Positions 7,726 through 14,889 of a DNA stretch of 30,046 bases are shown here, piece by piece. This DNA is from Acidobacteria bacterium UBA2999 (GTDB lineage: Bacteria; Acidobacteriota; Vicinamibacteria; Vicinamibacterales; UBA2999), in the NCBI GenBank assembly GCA_002346475.1, contig DDZV01000041.1, forward strand, positions 1 to 30,046, read 5' to 3'. Position 1 is the first letter of the stretch, and the number at the start of each line of letters is the position of its first letter. A model generated the notes under the pieces. The model was not told where the DNA came from, made no database searches, and saw only the letters and a program-made list of their open reading frames with translations. A program made the position numbers and the translations under genes.

Positions 7726-8634
7726 ATGGCAAACAGCAACTTTGATCAGGGAAACAGTGGCATTTGGTCGAGGCGCGACTTTATCTCCGGTATCGGCGTT
7801 GCAATGGCAGGGGCGTCGGTTTTGCCTGTCGCCGAAGCAGTTGTGCAGTCGGAGCCTGGTGGAGGTTACCCGTTGTTCAACGGTAAGGATCTCTCAGGTT
7901 TCTATACGCATCTCGTAGGCTACGAAAAGAACAACGATCCCAAGCAGGTTTTCAGCGTTCATGACGGCATGCTGCACATCTCCGGCGAAGTCAACGGTTG
8001 CATCGTCTCGGAGCGGGAATACGGGAACTACCGCCTGGTTGCTGAGTACAAGTGGGGCGAGAGGATGTGGCCGCCACGGGAAACGCAGGCGATGGATTGC
8101 GGTCTCCTCATGCACTGCGGTAATGAGGACGGTGTCAACTTTGGTCTTTTTCCCCGGAGCATTCAGTTTCAAATTTATCAAGGGGCAGTCGGAGATCTCG
8201 TCTTGTTGCCAGGGAATGAGGAACTAAGCGCAATGATTGAAGGCGAAGATCGCGCAGGTGGCTTCCAGTATGTGTCGGGCGCGCCGGCACAACAGCGGCA
8301 GGCGGGCGGTGACGGACCGCCGTTCGATATTACTGCTCACTTCGGCAAGGATCCCGAGTGGAAGAACGTCAAGGGGTTCCACAGCCCAAACGATGCGACG
8401 CTTCCGCACGACCAGTGGAATACGATGGAGGTGATCGCCGATGGGGACACCCTAACCTGTCGCATCAACGGTAGGGAGGTCAACAAGGCCACGAATCTGA
8501 GGATCGTTAGCAAGGGTACGGACGCATCACTCACCAGGGGCCGTATCGGCATCCAGTCCGAGTCCGGCGAGATCTTTTTCCGCAGATTAGAACTGTTTGC
8601 ATCACGTCCTTCATTCCTGGACGGAAGACTATAA
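7726..8634 (+). CDS. Tat-exported DUF1080 (3-keto-disaccharide hydrolase-like) protein
   Basis: This 302-residue protein opens with a Tat signal (SRRDFI at 15-20, then the hydrophobic GIGVAMAGASVLPVAEA). A single DUF1080/3-keto-disaccharide hydrolase domain (PF06439 type) follows, a concanavalin-like beta sandwich. Signature stretches are YPLFNGKDLSGFYTHL, GCIVSEREYGNYRLVAEYKWG, FQIYQGAVGDLVLL, QWNTMEVIADGDTLTCRING and the closing GRIGIQSESGEIFFRRLEL. Family members act on 3-keto-glycosides or bind glycans in the periplasm; the exact substrate cannot be read here. AAGGGGAG precedes the ATG. The gene is followed 15 bases later by the isomerase-like gene and begins a run of exported proteins. 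Its codon usage looks richer in GC than most of the window. Confidence 0.88.
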   Translation: MANSNFDQGNSGIWSRRDFISGIGVAMAGASVLPVAEAVVQSEPGGGYPLFNGKDLSGFYTHLVGYEKNNDPKQVFSVHDGMLHISGEVNGCIVSEREYGNYRLVAEYKWGERMWPPRETQAMDCGLLMHCGNEDGVNFGLFPRSIQFQIYQGAVGDLVLLPGNEELSAMIEGEDRAGGFQYVSGAPAQQRQAGGDGPPFDITAHFGKDPEWKNVKGFHSPNDATLPHDQWNTMEVIADGDTLTCRINGREVNKATNLRIVSKGTDASLTRGRIGIQSESGEIFFRRLELFASRPSFLDGRL

Positions 8635-8649
8635 ACAAGGGGCACAGCT

Positions 8650-9099
8650 ATGAAAATAATTTTTTGTAGTATCGCAATAACTATGGGTGTTGCGTTGTCT
8701 GGCCTGAATGTGTTTGCACAGGCGCCTCCAGTCGCACCAGAACGTATCCGGAACGCGATGGAGAGCTACGTCAGATTACTTGCCTCCGGTGACACCGACG
8801 GGATCATGAGTCTCTACGGTGAGCATCCTTCCGTTGAGGATCCTGTCGGAGGTAAGCCGGTTGTTGGCAGAGAGGCAGTCCGAGCCTTTTACACCCAGGC
8901 CGGAGCAATTAAAGTTGAACTCGTAGGACCAGTTGTAGTCGCTGGGCTTGAGGGTGCAATGCGTATGAGCGCAGAGCTTGACATGGTGGCACTGAAAGGC
9001 TTTATTGACGTGATCGAAACGATGAAGTTCGATGACCAAGGCAAGATTATCGAGATGCGGGCCTACTGGAATCCTGCTGAGATCAGCCCAGCCAGATAA
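8650..9099 (+). CDS. Exported ketosteroid-isomerase-like (NTF2 fold) protein
   Basis: This 149-residue protein has a Sec signal peptide (residues 1-24, ending VFAQA) and an NTF2/SnoaL-fold domain. The match to bacterial steroid delta-isomerase is unusually good. The first helix carries Tyr40 (ESYVRLLASGDTDGIMSLY). VEDPVGG holds Asp64 at the catalytic-base position. GKIIEMRAYWNP matches the last strand. The third catalytic acid appears as Glu123 where the classical enzyme has Asp, judged from the E-x3-F spacing before DDQGK. Export of such an enzyme is unusual, so it may act on another enolisable substrate or only bind a ligand. It sits 15 bp after the DUF1080 gene. Confidence 0.82.
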   Translation: MKIIFCSIAITMGVALSGLNVFAQAPPVAPERIRNAMESYVRLLASGDTDGIMSLYGEHPSVEDPVGGKPVVGREAVRAFYTQAGAIKVELVGPVVVAGLEGAMRMSAELDMVALKGFIDVIETMKFDDQGKIIEMRAYWNPAEISPAR

Positions 9100-9109
9100 A
9101 TGCTTGCCT

Positions 9110-9115
9110 TATAAT
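9110..9115 (+). promoter_or_regulatory. Candidate -10 box TATAAT before the dienelactone-hydrolase-like gene
   Basis: A perfect TATAAT lies 45 bases before the ATG in the 60-bp gap between the isomerase-like and hydrolase-like genes. No convincing -35 hexamer is seen 16-18 bases upstream, so a separate transcript from here is only a possibility. Confidence 0.25.
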
Positions 9116-9159
9116 GTGTATGTGGCTCACCCAATAAAATAAGATTCGAGGATCAGACC

Positions 9160-10032
9160 ATGTGTGACGAACGGACTCAACACGACACAGACACCTTTCT
9201 TAATCGCTTAGGCATCACCCGACGCCAGTTTGGCAAACTTTCAGTAGCAGCGGGTGTGGCAGCGATGTTCCCTCCAGTGGCGAATGCTCAAGATGTAACA
9301 GAGACAGATGTGGAAGTCACAACTCCTGATGGTGTAGCAGATTGTTATTTTGTACATCCATCCACTGGTCAGCATCCTGCGGTTTTAGTTTGGCCGGATA
9401 TTCTCGGTTTGCGGCCGGCTTTCAGAGCTATGGGGAATCGCTTGGCCCAATCTGGATACTCAGTCTTGGTGGTCAATCCGTTTTATCGAGATGCACGCTC
9501 ACCAGTGGTTGGTGAAGGAGCCAGCTTCGGTCAGTCTGAAACCCGCGACATCGTGTTACCGATGGCCGGGAATCTCAATGCTGAGACCCATTTCACTGAT
9601 GCCAAGGCATTTGTTAGTTTTTTGGATCAGCAAGGTGCCGTGGATACAAATCGTAAGATCGGTACCACCGGGTACTGCATGGGTGGTCCCATGGTCATGC
9701 GTACTGTGGCGGCGGTTCCTGACCGGCTAGGTGCAGGTGCCACTTTCCACGGTGGGGGGTTAGCCACCGATGGCGACGACAGTCCACATTTACTGATTCC
9801 AAAGACGACAGCTCACATGTTGCATTGTGTAGCTGCTAATGATGACGAGAATGATCCTGAGGCAAAGAATACGTTAAGAGCAGCGTATGCTGCGGCAGGC
9901 ATTCCAGCGGAAATCGAAGTTTACGAAGGTGCCATGCATGGCTGGTGTCCGCCCGATTCTCAGGTCTATAACGAGACTCAGGCAGAGCGGGCATGGAGCC
10001 GTCTCTTGGTTTTGTTGGAGTCTGCGCTGTGA
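9160..10032 (+). CDS. Tat-exported dienelactone hydrolase family protein
   Basis: This 290-residue protein begins with a Tat signal (ITRRQFGKLSVAAGVAAM, ending in ANAQ). An alpha/beta-hydrolase of the dienelactone hydrolase family follows. The nucleophile elbow is GYCMGG with Cys173, the acid lies within AANDDENDP (about 227-233), and His260 is in EGAMHGWCPPD. The opening EVTTPDGVADCYFVHPSTGQHPAVLVW is typical of the family, and WPDILGLRPAFRAMGNRLA gives the oxyanion-hole region. Family members open lactones or cleave esters; the substrate is unknown. Most family members are cytoplasmic, so the Tat signal is notable. GAGGA precedes the ATG. It stands 47 bp before the SnoaL-like gene. Confidence 0.9.
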   Translation: MCDERTQHDTDTFLNRLGITRRQFGKLSVAAGVAAMFPPVANAQDVTETDVEVTTPDGVADCYFVHPSTGQHPAVLVWPDILGLRPAFRAMGNRLAQSGYSVLVVNPFYRDARSPVVGEGASFGQSETRDIVLPMAGNLNAETHFTDAKAFVSFLDQQGAVDTNRKIGTTGYCMGGPMVMRTVAAVPDRLGAGATFHGGGLATDGDDSPHLLIPKTTAHMLHCVAANDDENDPEAKNTLRAAYAAAGIPAEIEVYEGAMHGWCPPDSQVYNETQAERAWSRLLVLLESAL

Positions 10033-10078
10033 TAGAAATAGTAAATGTGATTGGATTTTCCAATTAAGGGGCACTGTA

Positions 10079-10582
10079 ATGAATCGAACCAAGTTCGTTG
10101 GGGCGACGTTGACGGCGGTAGTCATTATGGCAAGTCCGGCGTTGGGAGCAGACGGCGACCTGAAGTCAGTTCGAACTGCGTTTGAGAATGCTGTGTCAGC
10201 GCTCAATTCAGGCGATCTCAATGGGTTTCTGAGTACCGTGCACGAGGAAGCACTCTCGTTCTATTCCTGTGGGCCAACATCAGGTAAGCAGGGACGAGAA
10301 GCGTGTGCTAATGACTGGGAACTTTTCTTCAACAAATCAAGCAATGCCCGTTTCGAGACAAAGAATGAGGAGTATCGCGTCGTCGGTGATACTGGGATTG
10401 CCTATGGTGAGTATGCATTGTCAGTGAATTACAACAGTCAAGGTAGACAGACCGTGCATGAAGGCCGGTATACGATGACCTACACAAAAGTGGACGGGGT
10501 GTGGCAGATTGCTATGCAACACAATACCCCGATGGCTGAGGCGCCACAACCGGTGCGCAATCTTCGGTCAGGAGATCGCTAG
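10079..10582 (+). CDS. Exported SnoaL/NTF2-like protein
   Basis: This 167-residue protein has a Sec signal peptide (VGATLTAVVIMASPALGA) and one NTF2-like/SnoaL domain. LKSVRTAFENAVSALNSGDLNGFLSTVHEEA forms the first helices; the HEGRYTMTYTKVDGVWQIAMQHNTPM strand pair closes the cone. I chose the ATG preceded by AAGGGG, which yields the signal peptide; the reading frame stays open further upstream into the previous gene but codes nothing sensible there. Two cysteines (63 and 75) might form a disulfide in the periplasm. Such domains bind or isomerise small hydrophobic molecules, and no catalytic set is certain. It is the second exported NTF2-fold protein within 2 kb. Confidence 0.82.
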   Translation: MNRTKFVGATLTAVVIMASPALGADGDLKSVRTAFENAVSALNSGDLNGFLSTVHEEALSFYSCGPTSGKQGREACANDWELFFNKSSNARFETKNEEYRVVGDTGIAYGEYALSVNYNSQGRQTVHEGRYTMTYTKVDGVWQIAMQHNTPMAEAPQPVRNLRSGDR

Positions 10583-10600
10583 CAGCTTGTAGGCTATGGT

Positions 10601-10849
10601 ATGCGAATGAAATTACTCAGCCGTTTGGCTATGCGTGCTGCTCAAGAATTAGCAGAGAATCCTGAGGCACGGGCGAAAACAGCACAGGTGCTCAGAGATA
10701 CTTCGCGCAAATTAAATGAAGACATTAAGCCCCGTGCCAAGCAAGCCTGGCACAATGCCCAACCTGAAATTCAATCTGCAAAGCGTGGATTGAAACGCTT
10801 TGTTCAAGAGATACAAGAGGAATATCGTAAAGGCCGTAAGGGTGAGTAG
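10601..10849 (+). CDS. Small charged helical protein of unknown function
   Basis: The 82 residues form what looks like one long amphipathic, strongly charged helix (AAQELAENPEARAKTAQVLRD, then LKRFVQEIQEEYRKGRKGE). There is no signal peptide and no enzyme motif. The ATG lies 18 bp after the SnoaL-like stop. Start evidence is modest because no strong ribosome site is visible; a second in-frame ATG lies six bases on. I do not recognise the family. The composition resembles small nucleoid- or membrane-associated helical proteins, but that is not evidence of function. It ends 22 bp from the convergent nuclease gene. Confidence 0.6.
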   Translation: MRMKLLSRLAMRAAQELAENPEARAKTAQVLRDTSRKLNEDIKPRAKQAWHNAQPEIQSAKRGLKRFVQEIQEEYRKGRKGE

Positions 10850-10871
10850 AGATTAGTCTGTCTGAGCGTAT

Positions 10872-11636
10872 TTACTCGGTTCCGTTCTGAACAAGTTCTT
10901 CCACCAGTTCGTAGTAGAGGCAGTAGTCGCAGTCTGTTGTCATAGGAGGCATTTCATCTTCACTGAGACAGGCATGTGCATCTGCTACACATCCTTCGAC
11001 CCAACTGTCGTCTCCAACATAGGGAATGAGCGAGATATCAAATTTTAGACGACTATCAAAACGCGGAAGATTACGTTGCCCATTGCAATACACAAAATAG
11101 CCTGTGTTTGAAACTTGCAAGCCATTACCACGTAAAAGCCACTGGTAGATTTCCATTTGTCGCTTGTAGGCCTTTTGCCACGGTGCGTTAATGGTTACAG
11201 GTTCGTCCTTGCTTGTGGCTTTGTAATCAACCACGACATACTTTTCGTCAGGTGTTATCCAGAGATCATCAATAGCCCCAGTGATGATGAGATTTGTTTC
11301 TTTGTGGTGGACTTGAACGCCTTTAAAGTTTTCTATCCAGTCTTTGAGTTTTTCGTGTTGACAGGGAATCGCTTTAATGCCCGCGGCTTGCATTAAGGGA
11401 TGCGGTTCACCACGTTGGCGGTACTCGTCAAACTCCTTCTTGAGGAGATGATCGACTGCTGAATTCAGATTGAAAGGAAAACTCGGAGGAGTTCCAACAC
11501 CTAAGCGTCGGTCAATGTAAAAACAACGTGGACAGTTTAGAAATAAGTCGAGTTTCGATCTCGACAATTTGTACGGTTTCGAATGTCCAGGTTCAAAAAA
11601 GTTTCGTGTGCGTTTTCCTGTATACCACTGAGACAT
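10872..11636 (-). CDS. PD-(D/E)XK nuclease family protein (RecB/Cas4-like) with two Cys pairs
   Basis: This 254-residue protein starts with the helix typical of RecB-family nucleases: LSRSKLDLFLNCPRCFYIDRR. His63 follows, then GAIDDLW (Asp123) and VVVDYKAT (Asp137, Lys139), and QMEIYQWLL supplies the conserved Gln. These are the metal and catalytic residues of the PDDEXK_1 fold. Cysteine pairs CPRC (35, 38) and CDYC (236, 239) could hold an Fe-S cluster, as in Cas4/AddB-type nucleases, though their arrangement differs from one plus three. I chose the ATG at MSQWYTGK; an upstream in-frame start would add 39 unlikely residues and overlap the VOC gene by 64 bases. No helicase, Cas gene or repeat array is nearby. 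It is the last gene of a metabolic-looking minus-strand run. Confidence 0.85.
   Translation of the reverse strand: MSQWYTGKRTRNFFEPGHSKPYKLSRSKLDLFLNCPRCFYIDRRLGVGTPPSFPFNLNSAVDHLLKKEFDEYRQRGEPHPLMQAAGIKAIPCQHEKLKDWIENFKGVQVHHKETNLIITGAIDDLWITPDEKYVVVDYKATSKDEPVTINAPWQKAYKRQMEIYQWLLRGNGLQVSNTGYFVYCNGQRNLPRFDSRLKFDISLIPYVGDDSWVEGCVADAHACLSEDEMPPMTTDCDYCLYYELVEELVQNGTE
11195..11218 (+). repeat. 24-bp exact direct repeat, copy 1 (inside the nuclease gene)
   Basis: The 24 bases beginning TTACAGGTTCGTCC are identical to 15649-15672. Here they are antisense to the nuclease coding strand, over the residues TSKDEPV just after the catalytic DYK. The second copy encodes part of a histidine-kinase membrane helix in another frame and orientation, so common protein ancestry does not explain the match. 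Confidence 0.85.
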
Positions 11637-11689
11637 CTGAGGACTCGTATAAAAAAGCAATGCTAACAATTGCAAAGAATTACAACGAC

Positions 11690-12202
11690 CTACTCGTAAT
11701 AATGTTTGTACATCCCACGTCTGAACAGGAATCCACCAAGCGGTCCTAACCAACTGAGGACGTAATGCATGTAGCCAAGGTCCATTAGTTCAATCAAATT
11801 TCCGTCCATATCTTTTGCAAAGAAAAACATGTGGCCGCGTGGCGATCGTTCTGGTTTGCTCACGCACTCTACTCCCTTGGTGACTAAGTAGTTGTACCAT
11901 TTCTTAGTATTCCTGACGTTGAACGAGATATGTGTTAAACCAACTCGATTCCATGGAACATCCACTGGTAATTGCTGGGGATCAAACTCAAAGATCTCAA
12001 GCACTCCACCACCAGGTACGCGGATCCAGCCAACTTTACACGTTGGTGCGTTTGCATCGATTCCGAAAAACTCACGTACACGGTCAGAAGGTTGATCTGC
12101 AACACCTACTAGCGGACACCTGAAGATATCCCAATAGAATTTTACAGTGGCATTGAAATTGGAGACGGTAATGCCTACGTGGCTGAAGGATCGTGCTTTC
12201 AC
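11690..12202 (-). CDS. Vicinal oxygen chelate (glyoxalase/dioxygenase-type) metalloprotein
   Basis: This 170-residue protein has two VOC beta-alpha-beta-beta-beta modules. Likely metal ligands are His8 (SHVGITVSNFNATVKFY), a Glu in VLEIFEF (69 or 72), His91 (LTHISFNV) and Glu138 (DGNLIELMD). That set is complete for a metal-dependent VOC enzyme such as a lyase, isomerase or dioxygenase. The C-terminus (143-170) adds an aromatic, basic tail, LSWLGPLGGFLFRRGMYKHYYE, which may touch a membrane or partner. The GTG start overlaps the GMC oxidoreductase stop by four bases (GTGA), implying translational coupling. The substrate is not evident; it may process a product of the upstream oxidoreductases. 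Confidence 0.87.
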   Translation of the reverse strand: MKARSFSHVGITVSNFNATVKFYWDIFRCPLVGVADQPSDRVREFFGIDANAPTCKVGWIRVPGGGVLEIFEFDPQQLPVDVPWNRVGLTHISFNVRNTKKWYNYLVTKGVECVSKPERSPRGHMFFFAKDMDGNLIELMDLGYMHYVLSWLGPLGGFLFRRGMYKHYYE

Positions 12203-13719
12203 GGAAGACTCCTCAAGTCATTCTCAAGAATATGGTCAGCCACCCGGAGCGCCTGTGCAGCAATAGTTAACCCAGGGTTTACCGCGGCAGCAGAAGGGAA
12301 AAAGGACGCATCAACGACGAATAAATTTTCGATGTCATGCGATCGGCAGTACTGATCCAGTACAGATGTTTTTGAATCTAAGCCGAAACACAATGTGCCG
12401 CATTGATGGGTAGTATTTCTCGCTTCATGTGAGTGTGTCATTACAGCCCAAAAGCCAAGTTTTCGCAAAATCTGTTTCATCATGGTTACAAGTTTCTTGT
12501 GCGCGACAAGGTTATTGGGATGGTAATGAAGACGAATGCGGCCGCCTGGCTCTACGGTGACGCAATTTTCTTGGCGTGGGAGGTCTTCGGTCATTGCGAG
12601 CCAGTCAACGCCACGTGCAACCCAAGCGTTGTATGCCCACAGTGGAATCCATGGCACAACAGTCTGTGCCATTACACCGTGGGTTCGTCCTTGTGATTGG
12701 ATTTGGCCAAGAGGATAGGGCGTCTTTGGGCCACGGAAATAGAAATCATTAATTGCTACCGTTTTTTGAAAGACTGTGTGGTTACGTCGAAAGGGGTGAA
12801 ATCCTTGCATCATGGTTGCAAGGTGCGACATGTATCGTTTCCCCACTAGGCCTGAGGAATTTCCAAGTCCGTGCGGGTGTTGATCGTTCACAGATTGAAG
12901 TAGCAATGCTGCGGAGTTAACGGCTCCGCATGAGACCACGATGAGAGGTGCTTCAACTCGGAGGGTTTCACCATTTTGTTCGACTTCTACTGCTTCAATT
13001 TTACGGCCGGTGGGGTCGGTCAGCAGCCGTTTAGCACAGGCTTGTGTCCAGAGGGTCACGTTCGCACGATTTAGAACGGGATTGAGACAACACACCTCTG
13101 CTTCACTCTTTGTGTGCTGCTGACAGGGAAAGGAATTGCAGGTATCACAGAGAATGCAACCGTTCAGTTCGCCAGGACGAAGCAACCCAAGGGGTAAAGG
13201 TGATGGATGTAGCCCTTGGACCTGGAGACGCTCTACAATTTCAAGAATTTCAGGTGAATGTGGGATTGGAGCATGCGGGTAGGGTTCACGGGGACTTTCT
13301 GTCGGATCGATGCCAGCTTTACCATGCACTTGATAGAGTTTTTCAGCACGTTGGTAGTAGGGTGCAAGGGTTTCGTAATCAATAGGCCATGCTGGTGACA
13401 CGCCGTCAAGATGTTCAACCGCGTTGAAGTCTTCCTTTCGCAATCGGTACAGCACGCTACCCCAGAATTTAGTGTTGCCACCAACGCAGTAATGTGTGTA
13501 CGGTGAGAATTCTTCCCCGTGCTTATTCAACCACTGTTCTGTCGTTCGGTAGCGTAGGTGCTTCCATACGGCTTCCGGATCCCAGTTCTCAGGTTCTTTT
13601 GGAACAAAGTCTCCACGTTCAAGAATCAGAAGACGTGCAGAAGTTTTTGCCAGGGCTTGCGCTAACGTACCACCACCAGCCCCACTACCAATAATCACGA
13701 TGTCATAACGATGTCGCAT
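12199..13719 (-). CDS. GMC-family FAD-dependent oxidoreductase with internal Cys cluster
   Basis: This 506-residue protein has an N-terminal FAD-binding motif (DIVIIGSGAGGGTLAQAL, about 6-23) and a VVSCGAVNSAALLLQS segment. The GMC C-terminal domain has THQCGT with His438, and VVDASFFPSAAAVNPGLTI with Asn481, the usual catalytic pair. A Cys-rich loop, CILCDTCNSFPC (Cys188, 191, 194, 199), lies where bacterial FAD glucose dehydrogenases hold an Fe-S cluster. Members oxidise sugar or alcohol hydroxyls and pass electrons to cytochromes or quinones. No Tat signal is seen, so any export would need a partner subunit. It starts seven bases after the Gfo/Idh/MocA gene stop and overlaps the VOC gene by four bases. 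A sugar or glycoside dehydrogenase is my best inference. Confidence 0.9.
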   Translation of the reverse strand: MRHRYDIVIIGSGAGGGTLAQALAKTSARLLILERGDFVPKEPENWDPEAVWKHLRYRTTEQWLNKHGEEFSPYTHYCVGGNTKFWGSVLYRLRKEDFNAVEHLDGVSPAWPIDYETLAPYYQRAEKLYQVHGKAGIDPTESPREPYPHAPIPHSPEILEIVERLQVQGLHPSPLPLGLLRPGELNGCILCDTCNSFPCQQHTKSEAEVCCLNPVLNRANVTLWTQACAKRLLTDPTGRKIEAVEVEQNGETLRVEAPLIVVSCGAVNSAALLLQSVNDQHPHGLGNSSGLVGKRYMSHLATMMQGFHPFRRNHTVFQKTVAINDFYFRGPKTPYPLGQIQSQGRTHGVMAQTVVPWIPLWAYNAWVARGVDWLAMTEDLPRQENCVTVEPGGRIRLHYHPNNLVAHKKLVTMMKQILRKLGFWAVMTHSHEARNTTHQCGTLCFGLDSKTSVLDQYCRSHDIENLFVVDASFFPSAAAVNPGLTIAAQALRVADHILENDLRSLP

Positions 13720-13726
13720 CGAAGAT

Positions 13727-14707
13727 TTATCTGTCAGCTGTAGAGTAGATCTGTTCCATGAGGCATTGATCAGCCATGGCTAGCTCAAGGGTCATTGCCG
13801 GCGTCTGTTTTTCATGTATGGCATGCACAAAGTCACGGTACATAGCTTGATAGCCACGCATATCACGAACTCCAGGAAACAGTAATTTTTGCCCGTTGCG
13901 TCCACGAACTAACACAAAAGATCCATTGGATTCGAAGGTGATGATACCGTCCCGTCCAAATAATTTAGATAGGCGAACTCCGCGAAGCAGTGAGGGCACT
14001 TCGCGAGAATATGCTAAAGAACCAACGGCACCATTATCGTAACGAAACGCAACAAGCATACTCTTCATTCTTGTGTCTGTTCCGTGTCTTGCGGGGATTG
14101 GTCGGTAGCCCTGTGCACTAGTGATAGTTGGGCCAAGGCTATTTGCGAGATGTAACCAGTGAATACCTTCTTCAAAAAACGCATCGCCACCTGCGATAAC
14201 TTCATCATTGCGCCAGTCGTCAGCAGTTTTAAACTTTTGAGCTAACGTCGTGAAATATGCAAATACCATTTCACCGATGAGGCCTTTTTTCAGTAGGCGA
14301 CGAAGACAGACTGCCAAGGGTTTATAGTGATCATTCTCACCGACAAGGACGACACGTCCGGCGCGGTCCCTCGCTTCTCTGACTTGTTCATAGTCTGTAA
14401 GGCTCAAGTATGCAGGTTTTTCTACGAGCACATGTTTTCCGGCTGAAAGTGCCTGTAGTGTGAGATCAAGATGGAACCGTGGGGGTACCGCAATAACAAC
14501 GGCATCAACGGCAGGGTCCTCGAGGGCTACACGGTAGTCTCCGTAGCTTTTGACACCACCGTAGCGCACTCGATAGGACTCAGCCTTAGCTAGGGTGCGA
14601 CTCGCATAGCTCGGAATTGCTACATCTCGAAGACGCTTCAGATAACGGCTGTGTACCCTAGTTATGAAGCCACAGCCCAGGAAAGCAATGTTGAGTTGTC
14701 CGGACAC
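13727..14707 (-). CDS. Gfo/Idh/MocA family NAD(P)-dependent oxidoreductase
   Basis: This 326-residue protein has the N-terminal Rossmann motif NIAFLGCGFITRVH (GxGxxx at 11-16) and the signature VLVEKPAYLS, whose EKP lies at 96-98 and carries the catalytic Lys98. A C-terminal beta-sheet domain follows, with FFEEGIHWLHL (His183) at the usual substrate-binding position. Family members oxidise or reduce hydroxyls of sugars and cyclitols, or convert biliverdin-like substrates. There is no signal peptide. The start is GTG, chosen because it leads straight into the Rossmann strand; no good Shine-Dalgarno is visible. It is the first gene of the run Gfo-GMC-VOC-nuclease, divergent from the two-component system across a 182-bp gap. 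Confidence 0.9.
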   Translation of the reverse strand: MSGQLNIAFLGCGFITRVHSRYLKRLRDVAIPSYASRTLAKAESYRVRYGGVKSYGDYRVALEDPAVDAVVIAVPPRFHLDLTLQALSAGKHVLVEKPAYLSLTDYEQVREARDRAGRVVLVGENDHYKPLAVCLRRLLKKGLIGEMVFAYFTTLAQKFKTADDWRNDEVIAGGDAFFEEGIHWLHLANSLGPTITSAQGYRPIPARHGTDTRMKSMLVAFRYDNGAVGSLAYSREVPSLLRGVRLSKLFGRDGIITFESNGSFVLVRGRNGQKLLFPGVRDMRGYQAMYRDFVHAIHEKQTPAMTLELAMADQCLMEQIYSTADR

Positions 14708-14889
14708 AATTCAATTATGGATTATTTATAGCAAGAATCGGGTGATCAGTGACGTTATTGCTATTTCTGCTCACTTGACATGCATTGTTGAAGAAGCCAT
14801 TTTATCGTTTTTGGGATATACATTGCGTCACCATATATAGTTATGAGCATACAAAGTCTAGCAATCAAAAAAATAGTTTTTTATTAGTT
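14708..14889. other. Divergent intergenic region between Gfo/Idh/MocA and the response regulator
   Basis: This AT-rich 182-bp stretch separates two divergent transcripts. A perfect TTGACA lies at 14775-14780 on the plus strand, but no good -10 follows at 17 bases. TTGGGA (14811-14816) is followed after 17 bases by TATATA (14834-14839), a fair sigma-70-like pair for the two-component operon. On the minus strand TATAAATAAT lies about 20 bases before the GTG of the dehydrogenase. The 9-mer AGTTATGAG occurs twice, once over the response-regulator start. None of these is proven. Confidence 0.4.
14843..14887 (+). promoter_or_regulatory. Possible 14-codon leader ORF ending two bases before the response-regulator start
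   Basis: An ATG opens a short frame reading MSIQSLAIKKIVFY and stops with TAG two bases before the regulator ATG. The A-run and T-run within it (AAAAAAATAGTTTTTT) can fold into a weak AT hairpin. The regulator has no Shine-Dalgarno of its own, so ribosomes ending this leader could restart there. The pattern may also be chance in AT-rich DNA. Confidence 0.25.

Noticed and set aside
9887..10078. 64-codon upstream extension of the SnoaL-like gene
   Set aside because: It overlaps the dienelactone hydrolase gene and has no signal-like start. The ATG at 10079 has AAGGGG and begins a clear signal peptide.
10872..11636. Nuclease as part of a CRISPR-Cas system
   Set aside because: No repeat array and no other cas gene is found anywhere in the window.
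11637..11753. Longer start for the PD-(D/E)XK nuclease
   Set aside because: The added 39 residues overlap the VOC gene and do not resemble the family N-terminus.
14785..14889. Longer start for the response regulator
   Set aside because: Receiver domains begin within a few residues of the first strand (RIVVVEDD). The extension is AT-rich non-coding-like sequence.
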